A DNA stretch of 64,000 nucleotides from Thermus neutrinimicus (GTDB lineage Bacteria > Deinococcota > Deinococci > Deinococcales > Thermaceae). Each line of letters starts with the position of its first letter. Position 1 is the first letter of the stretch. Location: the NCBI RefSeq assembly GCF_022760955.1, contig NZ_JAKTNU010000013.1:1-64000 (forward strand), written 5' to 3'. A model generated the notes under the pieces. It searched no databases and had not been told where the DNA came from. It saw nothing but the letters and a program-made list of their open reading frames with translations. Shown here in pieces: positions 33,583 to 42,987 of the stretch. The translations under genes and the position numbers were made by a program.

Positions 33583-34605
33583 TCAGGCCCTTGCCCGCTT
33601 TTCCGAAGGAATTTCCACCTTACGCCCGCAGCGGCAGGTATCCCCCTCGATGCGGAAAAGGGTACCGTCCGCCTTGGGATACAGCCAGAGGGTGCCGCAG
33701 TCAGGGCAGCGCACCTCCGCCACCAGGGTGCGGATCTCCTCCGGGGAGAAGCGGTACACCTCCCCGCACCAGTGGCAGACCACCTCCGCACCCCCGTCCC
33801 TTACGATCATGTCCTCCCGTTCCTCCGGGGTGAAAAAGACCAGGGCCTCGAGGGCCTTTTCCCGATTGCAACGGCACCGGAAGCGGGCGGGGATCTCGTC
33901 CAAAGGGTAGCCTAGGGCCCGGAGATCCGTCCTCTCAAAACCCAAGCCGGCAAGAATCTTCTCCAGAGCAGCCTCCAGGCCCTCCCGCAAGAGGGGCGTG
34001 ATGCCGCTTACACCCGACAGGTTGGCCTCGAGGCGGGAAAGCACCTCCTCGGGGGTGTCCGGCATCACCTGGATGGCCACCCCCCCCGCCAGCTCCACCT
34101 CCCCTTCCCCCTTCACCCGCACCCCCAAGAGGACCGCGGAGGGAATCTGCTCCGACTGCCAAAGGTAGTGGGCCAGGTCCTCGGCGATCTCCCCGGAGAC
34201 CAGGGGCACGGTGCTGGTGTAGACCTCCCCGTGGGGAAGGCTCCGGTCCACCCGCAAGACCCCGGCCCCGATGAGTTCCCCCACGTTCAGCTTCCCATCC
34301 TCCCGCAAGGGCACCTCTGCCACCGGGTTTCGCACGTACCCCCGGACGTTTCCCACAGCATCCGCCTCCGCCACAAGCCCACCTAAGGGCCCCGTGCCCT
34401 CCATGCGCAGGGTAATCCGCTCCTTGGGGGTTTTCAGGAGGAGCTGGGCTAGAAGCAGTGCCCCGGTCATGGCCCGGCCCAAGGCGGCGGTAGCCGTGGG
34501 GGAAAGCCCATGGCGGCGCCGCGCCTCCTCCACCACGTCCCCCGTGTCCGCGGCCACCACCCTAAGCTGGCCACCCCCTGCCAAGCCCCTCAGGATCCTG
34601 CCCAT
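33583..34605 (-). CDS. hslO: Hsp33 redox chaperone with an extra C-terminal cysteine element
   Basis: Residues 1-285 match Hsp33, a chaperone switched on by oxidation and unfolding. The canonical zinc cysteines are C244, C246, C277 and C280 (RCRC and CHWC). The usual protein ends soon after, near 290 residues, but this one continues to 340 with four more cysteines: C300, C303, C324 and C326 (CPDC and CRC), separated by a short beta-rich segment. That looks like a second zinc-ribbon. The gene diverges from cysS, and a CATAAT hexamer lies eight bases from its ATG. uspA follows 12 nt later. Confidence 0.9.
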   Translation of the reverse strand: MGRILRGLAGGGQLRVVAADTGDVVEEARRRHGLSPTATAALGRAMTGALLLAQLLLKTPKERITLRMEGTGPLGGLVAEADAVGNVRGYVRNPVAEVPLREDGKLNVGELIGAGVLRVDRSLPHGEVYTSTVPLVSGEIAEDLAHYLWQSEQIPSAVLLGVRVKGEGEVELAGGVAIQVMPDTPEEVLSRLEANLSGVSGITPLLREGLEAALEKILAGLGFERTDLRALGYPLDEIPARFRCRCNREKALEALVFFTPEEREDMIVRDGGAEVVCHWCGEVYRFSPEEIRTLVAEVRCPDCGTLWLYPKADGTLFRIEGDTCRCGRKVEIPSEKRARA

Positions 34606-34613
34606 ACCCCGCC

Positions 34614-34634
34614 ATTATGCCATGGGCCTATAAT
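34614..34634. promoter_or_regulatory. Divergent -10 elements of hslO and cysS
   Basis: Minus-strand CATAAT (34619-34614) lies eight bases from the hslO ATG. Plus-strand TATAAT (34629-34634), a perfect consensus, lies seven bases from the cysS ATG. Only 36 bp separate the two start codons, so both messages should be leaderless and the promoters compete. Neither strand shows a good -35. Confidence 0.6.
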
Positions 34635-34641
34635 CCCCCAT

Positions 34642-36087
34642 ATGGGCCTGCGCATCTACGACACCTTGCAGAGGAGCAAAGTGGACTTCACCCCCGCCAC
34701 CCCGGGGCACGTGGGGATCTATGTATGCGGCCCCACCGTATACTCCGACCCCCATCTGGGGCATGCCCGGGGACCCATCGTCTACGATGTGCTCCGCCGC
34801 TACCTCCTCCACCAGGGATACAAGGTGCGCTTCGTCTCCAACATCACCGACGTGGGCCACCTCACCGACGATGCCGATCAGGGAGAGGACAAGATCCAGC
34901 GCCGGGCCAAGCTGGAACAGCTGGAACCCATGGAGGTGGCTGAGAAGTACACCTGGAGCTACTTCGACGCCATCACCGCCCTGAACGTGCTCCGCCCCTC
35001 CATCGCCCCCAGGGCCAGCGGCCACATCCCGGAGCAGATCGAGCTCACGGAAAGGCTCTTAAAGTTGGGCTTCGCCTACGAGCGAAAGGGAAGTGTCTAC
35101 TTCCGGGTGCGGGCCTTCCCCCAGTACGGGAAGCTTTCGGGAAAGCGCCTGGAGGAGCTAAGAGCCGGGGCCAGGGTGGAGGTGCGGGAGGAGAAGGAGG
35201 ACCCCCTGGACTTCGCCCTCTGGAAAGCCGCCGAGCCCGGCCACATCATGCGCTGGAAAAGCCCATGGGGGGAAGGGTATCCGGGCTGGCACATAGAGTG
35301 CACCGCCATGAGCCTCAAGTACCTGGGGGAAGGGTTTGACATCCACGCCGGGGGCATCGACCTGCAGTTCCCCCACCACGAGTGCGAGATCGCCCAGGCG
35401 GAGGCAGCGGGTTACCGCTTTGCCCGCCACTGGATGCACCACAACCACGTGCTCCTGGAAGGGGAAAAAATGGCCAAAAGCACGGGGAACCTGGTCCTCC
35501 TCCACGACCTCCTCAAGGCCCACGAGCCCATGGCCCTGCGCTTTTACCTGCTACAGACCCACTACCGAAGCCCCATGGACTTCACCTGGGAGGGCCTCGA
35601 GGCGGCCAAGCGGGGCTATGCCCGCCTTCTTCAGACCTATCGGGAAGTGCGGGCCCGTTTGGCCACGGCCTCGCCCGGCACCACCTCGGAGCTGGAAAGA
35701 GCCCTGGATGCCTTGGAAAGGGATTTCCTGGCGGCCATAGAGGACGACCTTAGCACCCCCGAGGCCCTGGCCGCCTTCTTCTCCTTCCTCCCCGAGTTCA
35801 ACAAGCTCCTCCCCGAGGCCAAGGGGGATACCCTGAGGCGCACCGCCCAGGTCTTCCACACCCTGGGGGAAGGCATCCTAGGGCTATTCCCCGAAAGGGT
35901 TCTCGAGGAGAGGGTTTCCGGCCCCCTTCTGGAGGGGCTCGTCGCCCTCCTTCTGGAACTCAGGGAGGAGGCCCGGCGGGCCAAGGACTACGCCAAAAGC
36001 GACCTCATCCGCCAAAGGCTCAACGCCCTGGGGATCATCGTGGAGGACACCAAGGAAGGCCCCAAGTGGCGCCTGGCCCTGGAGTAG
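34642..36087 (+). CDS. cysS: Cysteinyl-tRNA synthetase
   Basis: The 481-residue class I synthetase has a zinc-cysteine start [16 protein letters not shown] that includes the HIGH-like motif, further zinc ligands in [10 protein letters not shown] and [11 protein letters not shown], and the KMSKS-like [10 protein letters not shown]. The C-terminal DALR-type helices end near [11 protein letters not shown]. It charges tRNA-Cys. ATG 34642 is chosen because a perfect TATAAT ends seven bases ahead and homology starts there. The long upstream open frame is antisense to hslO. Confidence 0.96.
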   Translation: MGLRIYDTLQRSKVDFTPATPGHVGIYVCGPTVYSDPHLGHARGPIVYDVLRRYLLHQGYKVRFVSNITDVGHLTDDADQGEDKIQRRAKLEQLEPMEVAEKYTWSYFDAITALNVLRPSIAPRASGHIPEQIELTERLLKLGFAYERKGSVYFRVRAFPQYGKLSGKRLEELRAGARVEVREEKEDPLDFALWKAAEPGHIMRWKSPWGEGYPGWHIECTAMSLKYLGEGFDIHAGGIDLQFPHHECEIAQAEAAGYRFARHWMHHNHVLLEGEKMAKSTGNLVLLHDLLKAHEPMALRFYLLQTHYRSPMDFTWEGLEAAKRGYARLLQTYREVRARLATASPGTTSELERALDALERDFLAAIEDDLSTPEALAAFFSFLPEFNKLLPEAKGDTLRRTAQVFHTLGEGILGLFPERVLEERVSGPLLEGLVALLLELREEARRAKDYAKSDLIRQRLNALGIIVEDTKEGPKWRLALE

Positions 36088-36088
36088 C

Positions 36089-36233
36089 TCACCAAAGGAG
36101 TTCCAAGGGGTAGCGGGCGATCGGGGCGTCGCCTGGGACCAAAAGGGTCTTCCTCCTGAGCAACCCAGAGGCGGTCAAAGGGATCACGGCGCAAAAGGGG
36201 TAACGCGCCTACCCCAAAGCGCCGTCGGTTAAG
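36089..36233 (-). pseudogene. Frameshifted PIN-domain (VapC-like) remnant
   Basis: One minus-strand frame gives LPLLRRDPFDRLWVAQ, the hallmark of the third acidic region of VapC/PIN toxins. The next frame over continues RRKTLLVPGDAPIARYPLELLW and stops, the typical PIN C terminus. The two parts join across a single frameshift at about base 36155. The N-terminal half, with the first catalytic acids, is missing, and the space upstream holds a terminator hairpin. It fills most of the 197-bp gap between cysS and fadE. No VapB antitoxin is seen. Confidence 0.7.
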
Positions 36234-36245
36234 ACCACCTAAGGC

Positions 36246-36272
36246 CCCTGCCGGGGCCAAGCCCCGGCAGGG
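36246..36272. terminator. Hairpin terminator between cysS and fadE
   Basis: Arms CCCTGCCGGGGC and GCCCCGGCAGGG pair perfectly over 12 bp around the loop CAA. A second, smaller hairpin (CCCCGC-TTCA-GCGGGG, 36278-36293) follows and overlaps the fadE stop. The genes on both sides are convergent, so the structure can end transcription in both directions. Confidence 0.65.
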
Positions 36273-36284
36273 AAACGCCCCGCT

Positions 36285-38018
36285 TCAGCGGGGGATGGGA
36301 TAGCCCTCCGCTTCCAGGACCGCCCCCGCCACCTCCCGCCTCAGGGCTACCAGGTCCACGGGCTCATGCTTGGTGAGCCTGCGGGCCGCGGAGTAGACCA
36401 CCCGGGCCTCATCCCCTTCCACCAACCGGGGCAGGACGGATAGGGCCGAAGCCTGGGCCCGGTCCAGGGCCTGGAGGAGATAGAGCCGGGCCATGGCAAG
36501 GGCAACCCCCCCAAGCCTCCTGGCCCTCAGGAGGGCGCTTTCGGCGGCGTAGGCGTCGATCAGGATATCCGCCACCGCCCCCAGGACCTCCTGCTCCTCC
36601 TCCACCTTCTCCCCGTATTTTTGGGCGGCAAGACCCGCCACCATCAGGGCAAGCTTCTTGAGTCCCGCCACCTGGTGGGCCTCGAGGTCCTCGGGCTCCT
36701 CAAAGCCGGGCTCCAGAAGCTCCTTCTGAAGCTTCATGGCCGCTTGGAAGAGGGGTAGCTGCCCCTTCAGGGCCCTCCTTAGGAGCATCCCGGGGATGAG
36801 GAGGCGGTTGATCTCGTTAGTGCCCTCAAAAATCCGGTTGATGCGGGCGTCGCGGTAGGCCCTCTCGATGGGGTACTCCTGGGAGTAGCCGTAGCCCCCG
36901 TGGATCTGCACCCCTTCGTCCACCACGTAGTCCAGCACCTCCGACCCCAGCACCTTGATGATGCTGGCCTCCACCGCGTACTCCTCTATCCCTGCCATCA
37001 CCGCCTCAGCACCCTTCCTGCCCAGAAGGGCCTCGTCGATAAGGCCCACGGTGCGGTAGACGGCGCTTTCGGCAGCGTAGATGCGGCTGGCCATCTCCCC
37101 AAGCTTCGCCTGGATCAGGCCAAAGCTCCCGATGGACCGTCCGAACTGGTGGCGTTCCTTAGCGTACTTGGCAGAGAGCTCCAGGGCCCGCTTTGCCCCG
37201 CCCACCGCCCCCGCCCCCAGCTTGTACCGGCCCACGTTGAGGACGTTAAAGGCGATCTTGTGCCCCTTACCGATCTCCCCCAGGACGTTTTCCACGGGGA
37301 CCTTCGCGTCCTCGAGGACCACCTGGCGGGTGCTGGAGGCCTTGATCCCCATCTTCTTCTCCTCGGGGCCGAAGGAAAGCCCGGGAGTATCCCGCTCCAC
37401 CAAAAAGGCGGTGAAGTGCTCCCCATCCACCTTGGCGAAAACGGTGAAGAGGTGGGCGAAGCCGGCGTTGGAGATCCACTGCTTGACCCCATTTAGGATG
37501 TAGTGCCTGCCGTCCTCGGAAAGGGTGGCCCGGGTCTTGGCCGAAAGGGCATCCGAACCCGATCCCGGCTCCGTGAGGCAGTAGGCCGCGATCCACTCCC
37601 CGCTGGCCAGCTTGGGCAGGTACTTTTGCTTCTGCTCCTCGGTGCCGAAGTAGACCAGGGGCAGGGTACCGATGGAGGTGTGGGCCCCGTAGGTGACGGA
37701 AAAGCCCCCACTGCCCGATAGTTCCTCCGCCACCACCGTGGAGATCACCTTGGGCAGGTCCAGCCCCCCGTACTCCTCGGGCACATCAATCCCCAGAAGC
37801 CCAAGCTCCCCCGCCTTGCGCATGAGGGGCACGTTCAGCTCCAACTCCCCGTGCTCCATGCGCTCAAGAAGGGGAAGCACCTCCTTCTCCACGAAGGTGC
37901 GGGTGGTGCGGGCGATCTCCTTGACGCTCTCGTCGAAGTCCTCGGGGGTGTAGAGGCGCTCAGGGGCCTCCAACAACCAACCCCCGCCCTTCTGCCAAAG
38001 CTTCTTCTCCTCCGTCAT
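36285..38018 (-). CDS. fadE: Acyl-CoA dehydrogenase with C-terminal extension (FadE-like)
   Basis: The 577-residue enzyme has the full dehydrogenase core (YCLTEPGSGSDALSAKTRA, WISNAGFAHLF, QIHGGYGYSQEYPIERAYRDARI and the catalytic Glu in RIFEGTNEINRLL) plus about 180 further residues, as in very-long-chain enzymes. It carries out the first step of beta-oxidation. An AGGAGGGAG site lies ahead of ATG 38018. The thiolase gene is 9 nt upstream and fadB precedes that, so it is the last gene of a beta-oxidation operon. The exact chain length is inference from size. Confidence 0.92.
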   Translation of the reverse strand: MTEEKKLWQKGGGWLLEAPERLYTPEDFDESVKEIARTTRTFVEKEVLPLLERMEHGELELNVPLMRKAGELGLLGIDVPEEYGGLDLPKVISTVVAEELSGSGGFSVTYGAHTSIGTLPLVYFGTEEQKQKYLPKLASGEWIAAYCLTEPGSGSDALSAKTRATLSEDGRHYILNGVKQWISNAGFAHLFTVFAKVDGEHFTAFLVERDTPGLSFGPEEKKMGIKASSTRQVVLEDAKVPVENVLGEIGKGHKIAFNVLNVGRYKLGAGAVGGAKRALELSAKYAKERHQFGRSIGSFGLIQAKLGEMASRIYAAESAVYRTVGLIDEALLGRKGAEAVMAGIEEYAVEASIIKVLGSEVLDYVVDEGVQIHGGYGYSQEYPIERAYRDARINRIFEGTNEINRLLIPGMLLRRALKGQLPLFQAAMKLQKELLEPGFEEPEDLEAHQVAGLKKLALMVAGLAAQKYGEKVEEEQEVLGAVADILIDAYAAESALLRARRLGGVALAMARLYLLQALDRAQASALSVLPRLVEGDEARVVYSAARRLTKHEPVDLVALRREVAGAVLEAEGYPIPR

Positions 38019-38027
38019 GGCTCCCTC

Positions 38028-39221
38028 CTAGGCTGGGTAAACCTCAAAAACCCCGGCAGCCCCCATGCCACCGCCGATGCACATGGTCACCAGGCCATAC
38101 CCCCCACCCCGCCTCCCCAGCTCGGCAATGAGCTGGGCGGTGAGCTTGGCCCCGGTGGCCCCCAAAGGGTGGCCCAGGGCGATGGCCCCGCCGTTCACGT
38201 TGGTCCTCTCCTCGGGCATCTCCAAAGCGCGCATCACCGCCAGCACCTGGGCGGCAAAGGCCTCGTTGAACTCGATGAGGCCCACCTGGTCCAGGCCCAG
38301 GCCCGCCCTTTTTAGGGCCTTGGGTACCGCCTTGACGGGACCTATGCCCATGATGTCCGGCTCCACCCCGGCCACGGCGAAGCTGATGAAGCGGGCCAAG
38401 GGTTTCAGGCCCAGGGCCTCCGCCTTCTCCCGGCTCATCACCACCACGGCCGCCGCCCCATCGGAGTAGGGGCTTGCGTTCCCCGCGGTCACGGTGCCGC
38501 CCTTTTTGAAGGCGGGCCGGAGCTTGGCCAAGGCCTCGAGGGAGGTCTCCGGCCTCACGGTTTCATCCCGCTCAAAAAGGATCTCCTCCACCACCCTCTT
38601 GGTTCCCTGGTAGTGCACCTTGGGTACCCGGATGGGCACCACCTCGGTAAACCGACCCTCAGCCCAGGCCTGGGCCGCCCTTTGATGGCTCCTAAGGGCC
38701 CAGCGGTCCTGGTCCTCCCGGCTGATCCCGAAGCGCTCCGCCACCCTCTCGGCGGTAAAACCCATGCCGATGTAGGTGGAGTAGCCCTCCGGGGTCCACT
38801 CCGTGGGGGTGAGGTCGGGGTGGAGGCGGGTGTGGTAGCCCGACATGGGCACCTGGCTCATCATCTCCACCCCGCCCGCCAACACCGCATCCGCCATCCC
38901 CGTCATCACCGCCTGGGCCGCCATGGCGATGGTCTGAAGGCCGCTGGAGCAAAAGCGGTTGATGGTGGCCCCCGCCACCTCCACAGGGAAGCCCGCCCTT
39001 AAGAGGGCCAAGCGGGCGATGTTCAGCCCCTGGGCTGCCTCGGGCATGGCGCAGCCCCAGAGGACATCCTCCAGCTCCTTGGGATCCAAGCCCACCCGTT
39101 CCACCGCCTGCCGCATCACCTGGGCCGAGAGGTCCACGGGATGCAAGGTGGCCAAGGCCCCATCCTTTTTGCCCCGGGCCACGGGGCTCCGCACTGCGCT
39201 GACGATTACCGCTTCCCGCAT
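38028..39221 (-). CDS. fadA: Acetyl-CoA acyltransferase (thiolase)
   Basis: The 397-residue thiolase has the nucleophile Cys in [15 protein letters not shown], the NEAFAAQ segment, [20 protein letters not shown] with the catalytic His, and the C-terminal base in [10 protein letters not shown]. It splits 3-ketoacyl-CoA with CoA, the last beta-oxidation step. It lies 12 nt after fadB and 9 nt before fadE on the same strand, and with them forms an operon. Confidence 0.94.
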   Translation of the reverse strand: MREAVIVSAVRSPVARGKKDGALATLHPVDLSAQVMRQAVERVGLDPKELEDVLWGCAMPEAAQGLNIARLALLRAGFPVEVAGATINRFCSSGLQTIAMAAQAVMTGMADAVLAGGVEMMSQVPMSGYHTRLHPDLTPTEWTPEGYSTYIGMGFTAERVAERFGISREDQDRWALRSHQRAAQAWAEGRFTEVVPIRVPKVHYQGTKRVVEEILFERDETVRPETSLEALAKLRPAFKKGGTVTAGNASPYSDGAAAVVVMSREKAEALGLKPLARFISFAVAGVEPDIMGIGPVKAVPKALKRAGLGLDQVGLIEFNEAFAAQVLAVMRALEMPEERTNVNGGAIALGHPLGATGAKLTAQLIAELGRRGGGYGLVTMCIGGGMGAAGVFEVYPA

Positions 39222-39233
39222 GGTTCCACCTCT

Positions 39234-41525
39234 TTAGTTCCTAAGGGGCTTACCCGTCTTGAGGGTGTAGGCGATCCGCTCCTGGGTCTTACGGGTGCCG
39301 AGGAGCCTCAAGAAGGCTTCCCGTTCCAGGTCCAGAAGGTCCCACTCGGAAACCTCCCGCGCCGGGCCCTCCCCACCCGTGAGGACCTGGGCAATCTCCA
39401 GGCCGATCCGCATGTCGTGGTCCGAGATCTCCCCCGCCTCCCGGAAGGCCCAGACCGCATAGCGCAGGTTGCCCAAGGCCTCACTGCCCAGGACGCGGAT
39501 CCTTGGAGGAAGGGGTGGGCGGTAATCCGGGGCCAGCTCCAAGACCCGCCGCTTGGCGTCGGCGATGAGGAAGTCCCGGTTCATGCTGACCCGATCCCGA
39601 TCCCTAAGGAAGCCCATCTTGCGGGCCTCGAGGGCGCTGGTGGAGGTCTTGGCCAAGGCGATGAGGTTAAAGGCCCGCTTCACCCCCTCAAAGGGGTCCG
39701 CCTCCTCGTAGGGCGCAAGTTCCTGGGTGAAGCGGAAAAGCATCTCCTTGGTGCCACCCCCGGCGGGCAGAAGCCCCACCCCGGCCTCCACCAAGCCCAT
39801 GTAGAGCTCCGCGTGGGCCTGGACGCTATCCGCATGCAGGGTGAACTCCGCACCCCCGCCCAGGGTTAGGCCAAAGGGTGCCACCACCACCGGGAAGGGG
39901 CTATAGCGCAAGGACATGGAAGCCTTCTGAAACTGCCGCACCGCCAGGGATAGCTGGTCCCAGTCGCCTTCCTGGGCCAGGGAGAGGATCAAGGCCAGGT
40001 TAGCCCCAGCGGAAAACGCCCTCGGGTCCTCGTTGCCGATCACCAGACCCACATAGCCCTTTTCCTCCACATACTCCAGGCTCTTCTGGAGCATGCGGAT
40101 CACGCCCTCCCCGATGGCGTTCATCTTGGTGCGGAACTCCAAAAGGGCCACCCCATCCCCCAGGTCCAACAGGGCTGCCTCCTTGCCCTCTAGGAGGGTC
40201 TTGCCCTCGGACTTGAGGGCTTTTAGGGAAATAACCCCTTCCCGCCTGGGCAAGGGGTGGTAGGCCCCGTCAAAGCCCAGGTAGGTGCCATTGCGGTAGA
40301 AGGCCCCCTGGGCCTGGCCTAAGAGCTCGGGCTTGGGAAGACCCAGCTCCTGGAAAAGGGCCTCGAGGCGCCCGTGGCCCAGGGCATCCATGTTCTTGAA
40401 GGGCCCCTCCTCCCAACCGAAGCCCCACTCCAGGGCCTGGTCCACGGAGACCAGGTCGTAGGCGATCCCGGAAGCCTTCTCCAAGGTGTAGTGGGCGGTG
40501 CGGGCCAAAAGCTCCCTGAGGAAAGCCCCGTACTTGCCGGGAAGCTCCAACACCTTGGGAAGCCTTTCCGCCAGGGGCAGATCCCGAAGGGCCTTAAGCT
40601 CAGGGAGGTCCACCTTGGCCCGGGGCACATACTCGAGGGTGCGATGGTCCAAGGTGTAGATCTCCCCATTCGCCCGTCGGTAAAACCCCGCACCCGTCTT
40701 CTCCCCAAGCCGCCCCTCCTCCACCAGGCGCAGGACCCACTCCGGCAGGGCAAAGTCCTCCCCGGTGGCCTGGGCCAGCTCTTCCGTGACCAGCTTGAGC
40801 ACATCCAGCCCCGTGAGGTCAGCGGTGCGGAAGGTGGCGGAGTTGGGACGGCCTAGAAGGGGTCCCGTGAGGGCATCCACCTCGTCAATGCTGAGGCCGT
40901 GCTTCTCCATGAGGCGCACCGCCTGCACCATGCCGTAGACCCCAAGCCGGTTGGCGATGAAGCCGGGAGAGTCCTTGGCCAGAACCGTGCCCTTACCCAG
41001 GATGCGCTCCCCAAAGCGCCGGATCTCCTTTAGGACCTCAGGGTCGGTCTCAGGGGTGGGGATCAGTTCCAGCAGGTGCAGGTAGCGGGGCGGGTTGAAG
41101 AAGTGGGTGCCCAAAAAGCGACGGCGGAAAGCCTCGGAGCGGCCCTCCAAAAGCACCCGCATGGGGATGCCGCTGGTGTTGGAGCTGACGATGGCCGTGG
41201 GCTTTAGGATGCCCTCCAGCCGCTCGTACAAAGCCCGCTTGGGCTCGGGCTTCTCGATAATGGCCTCCACCACCCAGTCGCAGTCCGCAAGCTTCCCCAG
41301 GTCGTCCTCGGTGTTACCGATCTCCACATAGCGGGCCAGATCCGGGTCCATGAAGGCTGCCGGCTTGGCCTTCAAGGCCCTTTCAAGACCCCTTTTGGCC
41401 GGCTCGTTGCGGTTTTCCTTGCCCGGGATGTCCAAAAGGACCACCGGGATCCCGGCGCTCGCCACCAAGGCGGCGATCCCGCTACCCATGGTTCCCGCGC
41501 CCACCACGCCCACCTTCTTGATCAT
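39234..41525 (-). CDS. fadB: 3-hydroxyacyl-CoA dehydrogenase/enoyl-CoA hydratase fusion
   Basis: The 763-residue protein starts with an NAD-binding Rossmann domain (KKVGVVGAGTMGSGIAALVASAG), followed by the 3-hydroxyacyl-CoA dehydrogenase C-terminal repeats (TGLDVLKLV, EKTGAGFYRRANG) and a C-terminal crotonase domain with the oxyanion segments AFSAGANLALI and LTLGGGAEFTLHADSVQAH. This order, dehydrogenase first, is that of FadN-type enzymes rather than E. coli FadB. ATG 41525 has AAGGAGGTGGCC ahead of it; the eight-codon longer frame is unlikely. It heads the fad operon behind a promoter with a consensus TTGACA. Confidence 0.92.
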   Translation of the reverse strand: MIKKVGVVGAGTMGSGIAALVASAGIPVVLLDIPGKENRNEPAKRGLERALKAKPAAFMDPDLARYVEIGNTEDDLGKLADCDWVVEAIIEKPEPKRALYERLEGILKPTAIVSSNTSGIPMRVLLEGRSEAFRRRFLGTHFFNPPRYLHLLELIPTPETDPEVLKEIRRFGERILGKGTVLAKDSPGFIANRLGVYGMVQAVRLMEKHGLSIDEVDALTGPLLGRPNSATFRTADLTGLDVLKLVTEELAQATGEDFALPEWVLRLVEEGRLGEKTGAGFYRRANGEIYTLDHRTLEYVPRAKVDLPELKALRDLPLAERLPKVLELPGKYGAFLRELLARTAHYTLEKASGIAYDLVSVDQALEWGFGWEEGPFKNMDALGHGRLEALFQELGLPKPELLGQAQGAFYRNGTYLGFDGAYHPLPRREGVISLKALKSEGKTLLEGKEAALLDLGDGVALLEFRTKMNAIGEGVIRMLQKSLEYVEEKGYVGLVIGNEDPRAFSAGANLALILSLAQEGDWDQLSLAVRQFQKASMSLRYSPFPVVVAPFGLTLGGGAEFTLHADSVQAHAELYMGLVEAGVGLLPAGGGTKEMLFRFTQELAPYEEADPFEGVKRAFNLIALAKTSTSALEARKMGFLRDRDRVSMNRDFLIADAKRRVLELAPDYRPPLPPRIRVLGSEALGNLRYAVWAFREAGEISDHDMRIGLEIAQVLTGGEGPAREVSEWDLLDLEREAFLRLLGTRKTQERIAYTLKTGKPLRN

Positions 41526-41549
41526 GGCCACCTCCTTATACTGAGTCAA

Positions 41550-41616
41550 AGTTTACGGCAGGGTTCGCGGGCTTGTCAAAGGGGTCCGTTGACAAAGAGC
41601 ATGGCTCCGATAAGAT
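41550..41616. promoter_or_regulatory. Divergent sigma-A-type promoters with a TTGACA inverted pair
   Basis: Plus strand: TTGACA (41589-41594), 16 bases, TAAGAT (41611-41616), then the barrel gene at 41626. Minus strand: TTGACA (41579-41574), 18 bases, TAAACT (41555-41550), then fadB at 41525. The two -35 boxes lie inside TTGTCAA and TTGACAA arms, a perfect 7-bp inverted repeat spaced by about 9 bases, so they may also form an operator controlling both directions. Confidence 0.65.
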
Positions 41617-41625
41617 AAACCTTGT

Positions 41626-42975
41626 ATGAAAAGAAGCGCTTCCTTCCTCCTCGTCGGCCTCCTGGGGCTCACCCTGGCCCAAGGGGTGCGAAACTTAGGC
41701 ATGGGCGGTGTTCTCCTACCCGGACCGGGGGCACAAGCAGCCAACCCCGCCTACGCCGCCTTTCCGGGAAAGTGGGATGGGGAGGGCTTCCAGGTCCCGG
41801 TGGGTCTGCTACGGTTTTTGCCTTTCTTTGCAGACACGAGCCCCTTTGCCTACTTCACGGACCCGGCTTCCTTCCGAAACAACTTTGATTTCCTCAGCGC
41901 CTACGATCAGGCCACCCACCTGGGTAGCTTTCTCCTTAACCCCGCGCGAAGCCCCGACGAGGTGGTGTTCCGGATCAGCGCCGATGGTATCTCCATCACC
42001 GATGGCCAAGGGAGAAGCCTGATGCCCTCCTTTCAAGCGGGAGTGGCACCGGACAAGCCCAGCGCCTTCACCCCCCAACCCTTCCTGCCCCTACGCCTGG
42101 ATCTAGGACCCGGCACATACCTTTCCCTTGGTCCCTTCGTGGGCTCTGAGGGGTTACGGGTGGCTCCAAATCCGGATCTGGAGCAGGCCATGAGGGAGGG
42201 CTCCTTTGACCGCTGCAAGGCTAGCACTCCGTCCCCCTGTGCCCTCGAGGCCCAAGGTTCCCTCACCTCTGGCATAAGCGTGGCCCTGGGATTTTCCACC
42301 CCCCTTCCCGAAATACCCGGCCCAGGGAGGGTGTACGCGGGGGTACGGGGCGAGGGATTCTACGGTCTGGGCTACGCAGAGGCCTCGGCCAAGGCCCGGC
42401 CCACCTTTGACCAGGACGGCAATATAAGCGGTGTAAGTTACGAAGCCCGTTACTTCCTCAGCTATCCCTCCTACCTGGAGGGTAGCCTTGGCCAAGGCGG
42501 TGGAGGTGGGGGCTACGGCCTAAGAGGGGATGTGGGCCTGGCAGTGGACGGGGGGGATTGGGCCTTGGGCCTTGGGGTGCAAAACCTCCTAGGGTTCTCC
42601 CAGTGGAGCGGCGTGGAGGTAACGCTGGTGGATGGAGCGGAAACCAGCCGTTCGGCTACCACGAGGAAAAGCGATCTCTCCGCCCCCATCTTTACCCTTA
42701 ACGGGGCCTACCGCCTACCCTTGGAGGTGGGCGAACTCCTCCTGGCTGCGGACAGCCGCTTCGGCGCCACCGCCCCCGCCTTCCACATGGGTGCGGAATA
42801 CCGCCTGGGTATGGTTGCCATCCGGGCTGGGTTCGGAGTGGAGGGAGGCTTGCGCCTCGGTCTAGGCGCTGGCTTCAACCTGGAAGCCCTCAGCCTGGAC
42901 CTTGCCCTCACCACCCACGAGGCTCCCTTGGTGGGGGGAACCGTGTACGGCATCGCCATGGCGGTGCGGTTTTAA
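41626..42975 (+). CDS. Outer-membrane beta-barrel protein (TraF-2/PorV-like)
   Basis: The 449-residue protein has a Sec signal (SFLLVGLLGLTLAQ), then GVRNLGMGGVLLPGPGAQAANPAYAAFP, the N-terminal pattern of OmpP1/PorV or TraF-2-like barrels. Alternating hydrophobic strands with Gly-rich turns continue to the terminal VRF, whose final aromatic residue fits a BamA signal. Thermus has an outer membrane, so surface location is expected. Ligand and role are unknown. It has its own strong promoter, and the lipoprotein gene follows 12 nt later. Confidence 0.7.
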   Translation: MKRSASFLLVGLLGLTLAQGVRNLGMGGVLLPGPGAQAANPAYAAFPGKWDGEGFQVPVGLLRFLPFFADTSPFAYFTDPASFRNNFDFLSAYDQATHLGSFLLNPARSPDEVVFRISADGISITDGQGRSLMPSFQAGVAPDKPSAFTPQPFLPLRLDLGPGTYLSLGPFVGSEGLRVAPNPDLEQAMREGSFDRCKASTPSPCALEAQGSLTSGISVALGFSTPLPEIPGPGRVYAGVRGEGFYGLGYAEASAKARPTFDQDGNISGVSYEARYFLSYPSYLEGSLGQGGGGGGYGLRGDVGLAVDGGDWALGLGVQNLLGFSQWSGVEVTLVDGAETSRSATTRKSDLSAPIFTLNGAYRLPLEVGELLLAADSRFGATAPAFHMGAEYRLGMVAIRAGFGVEGGLRLGLGAGFNLEALSLDLALTTHEAPLVGGTVYGIAMAVRF

Positions 42976-42987
42976 GGAGGTCAAACC

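Noticed and set aside
36089-36233. An intact toxin-antitoxin locus
   Set aside because: The PIN part is frameshifted and truncated and no VapB frame is present.
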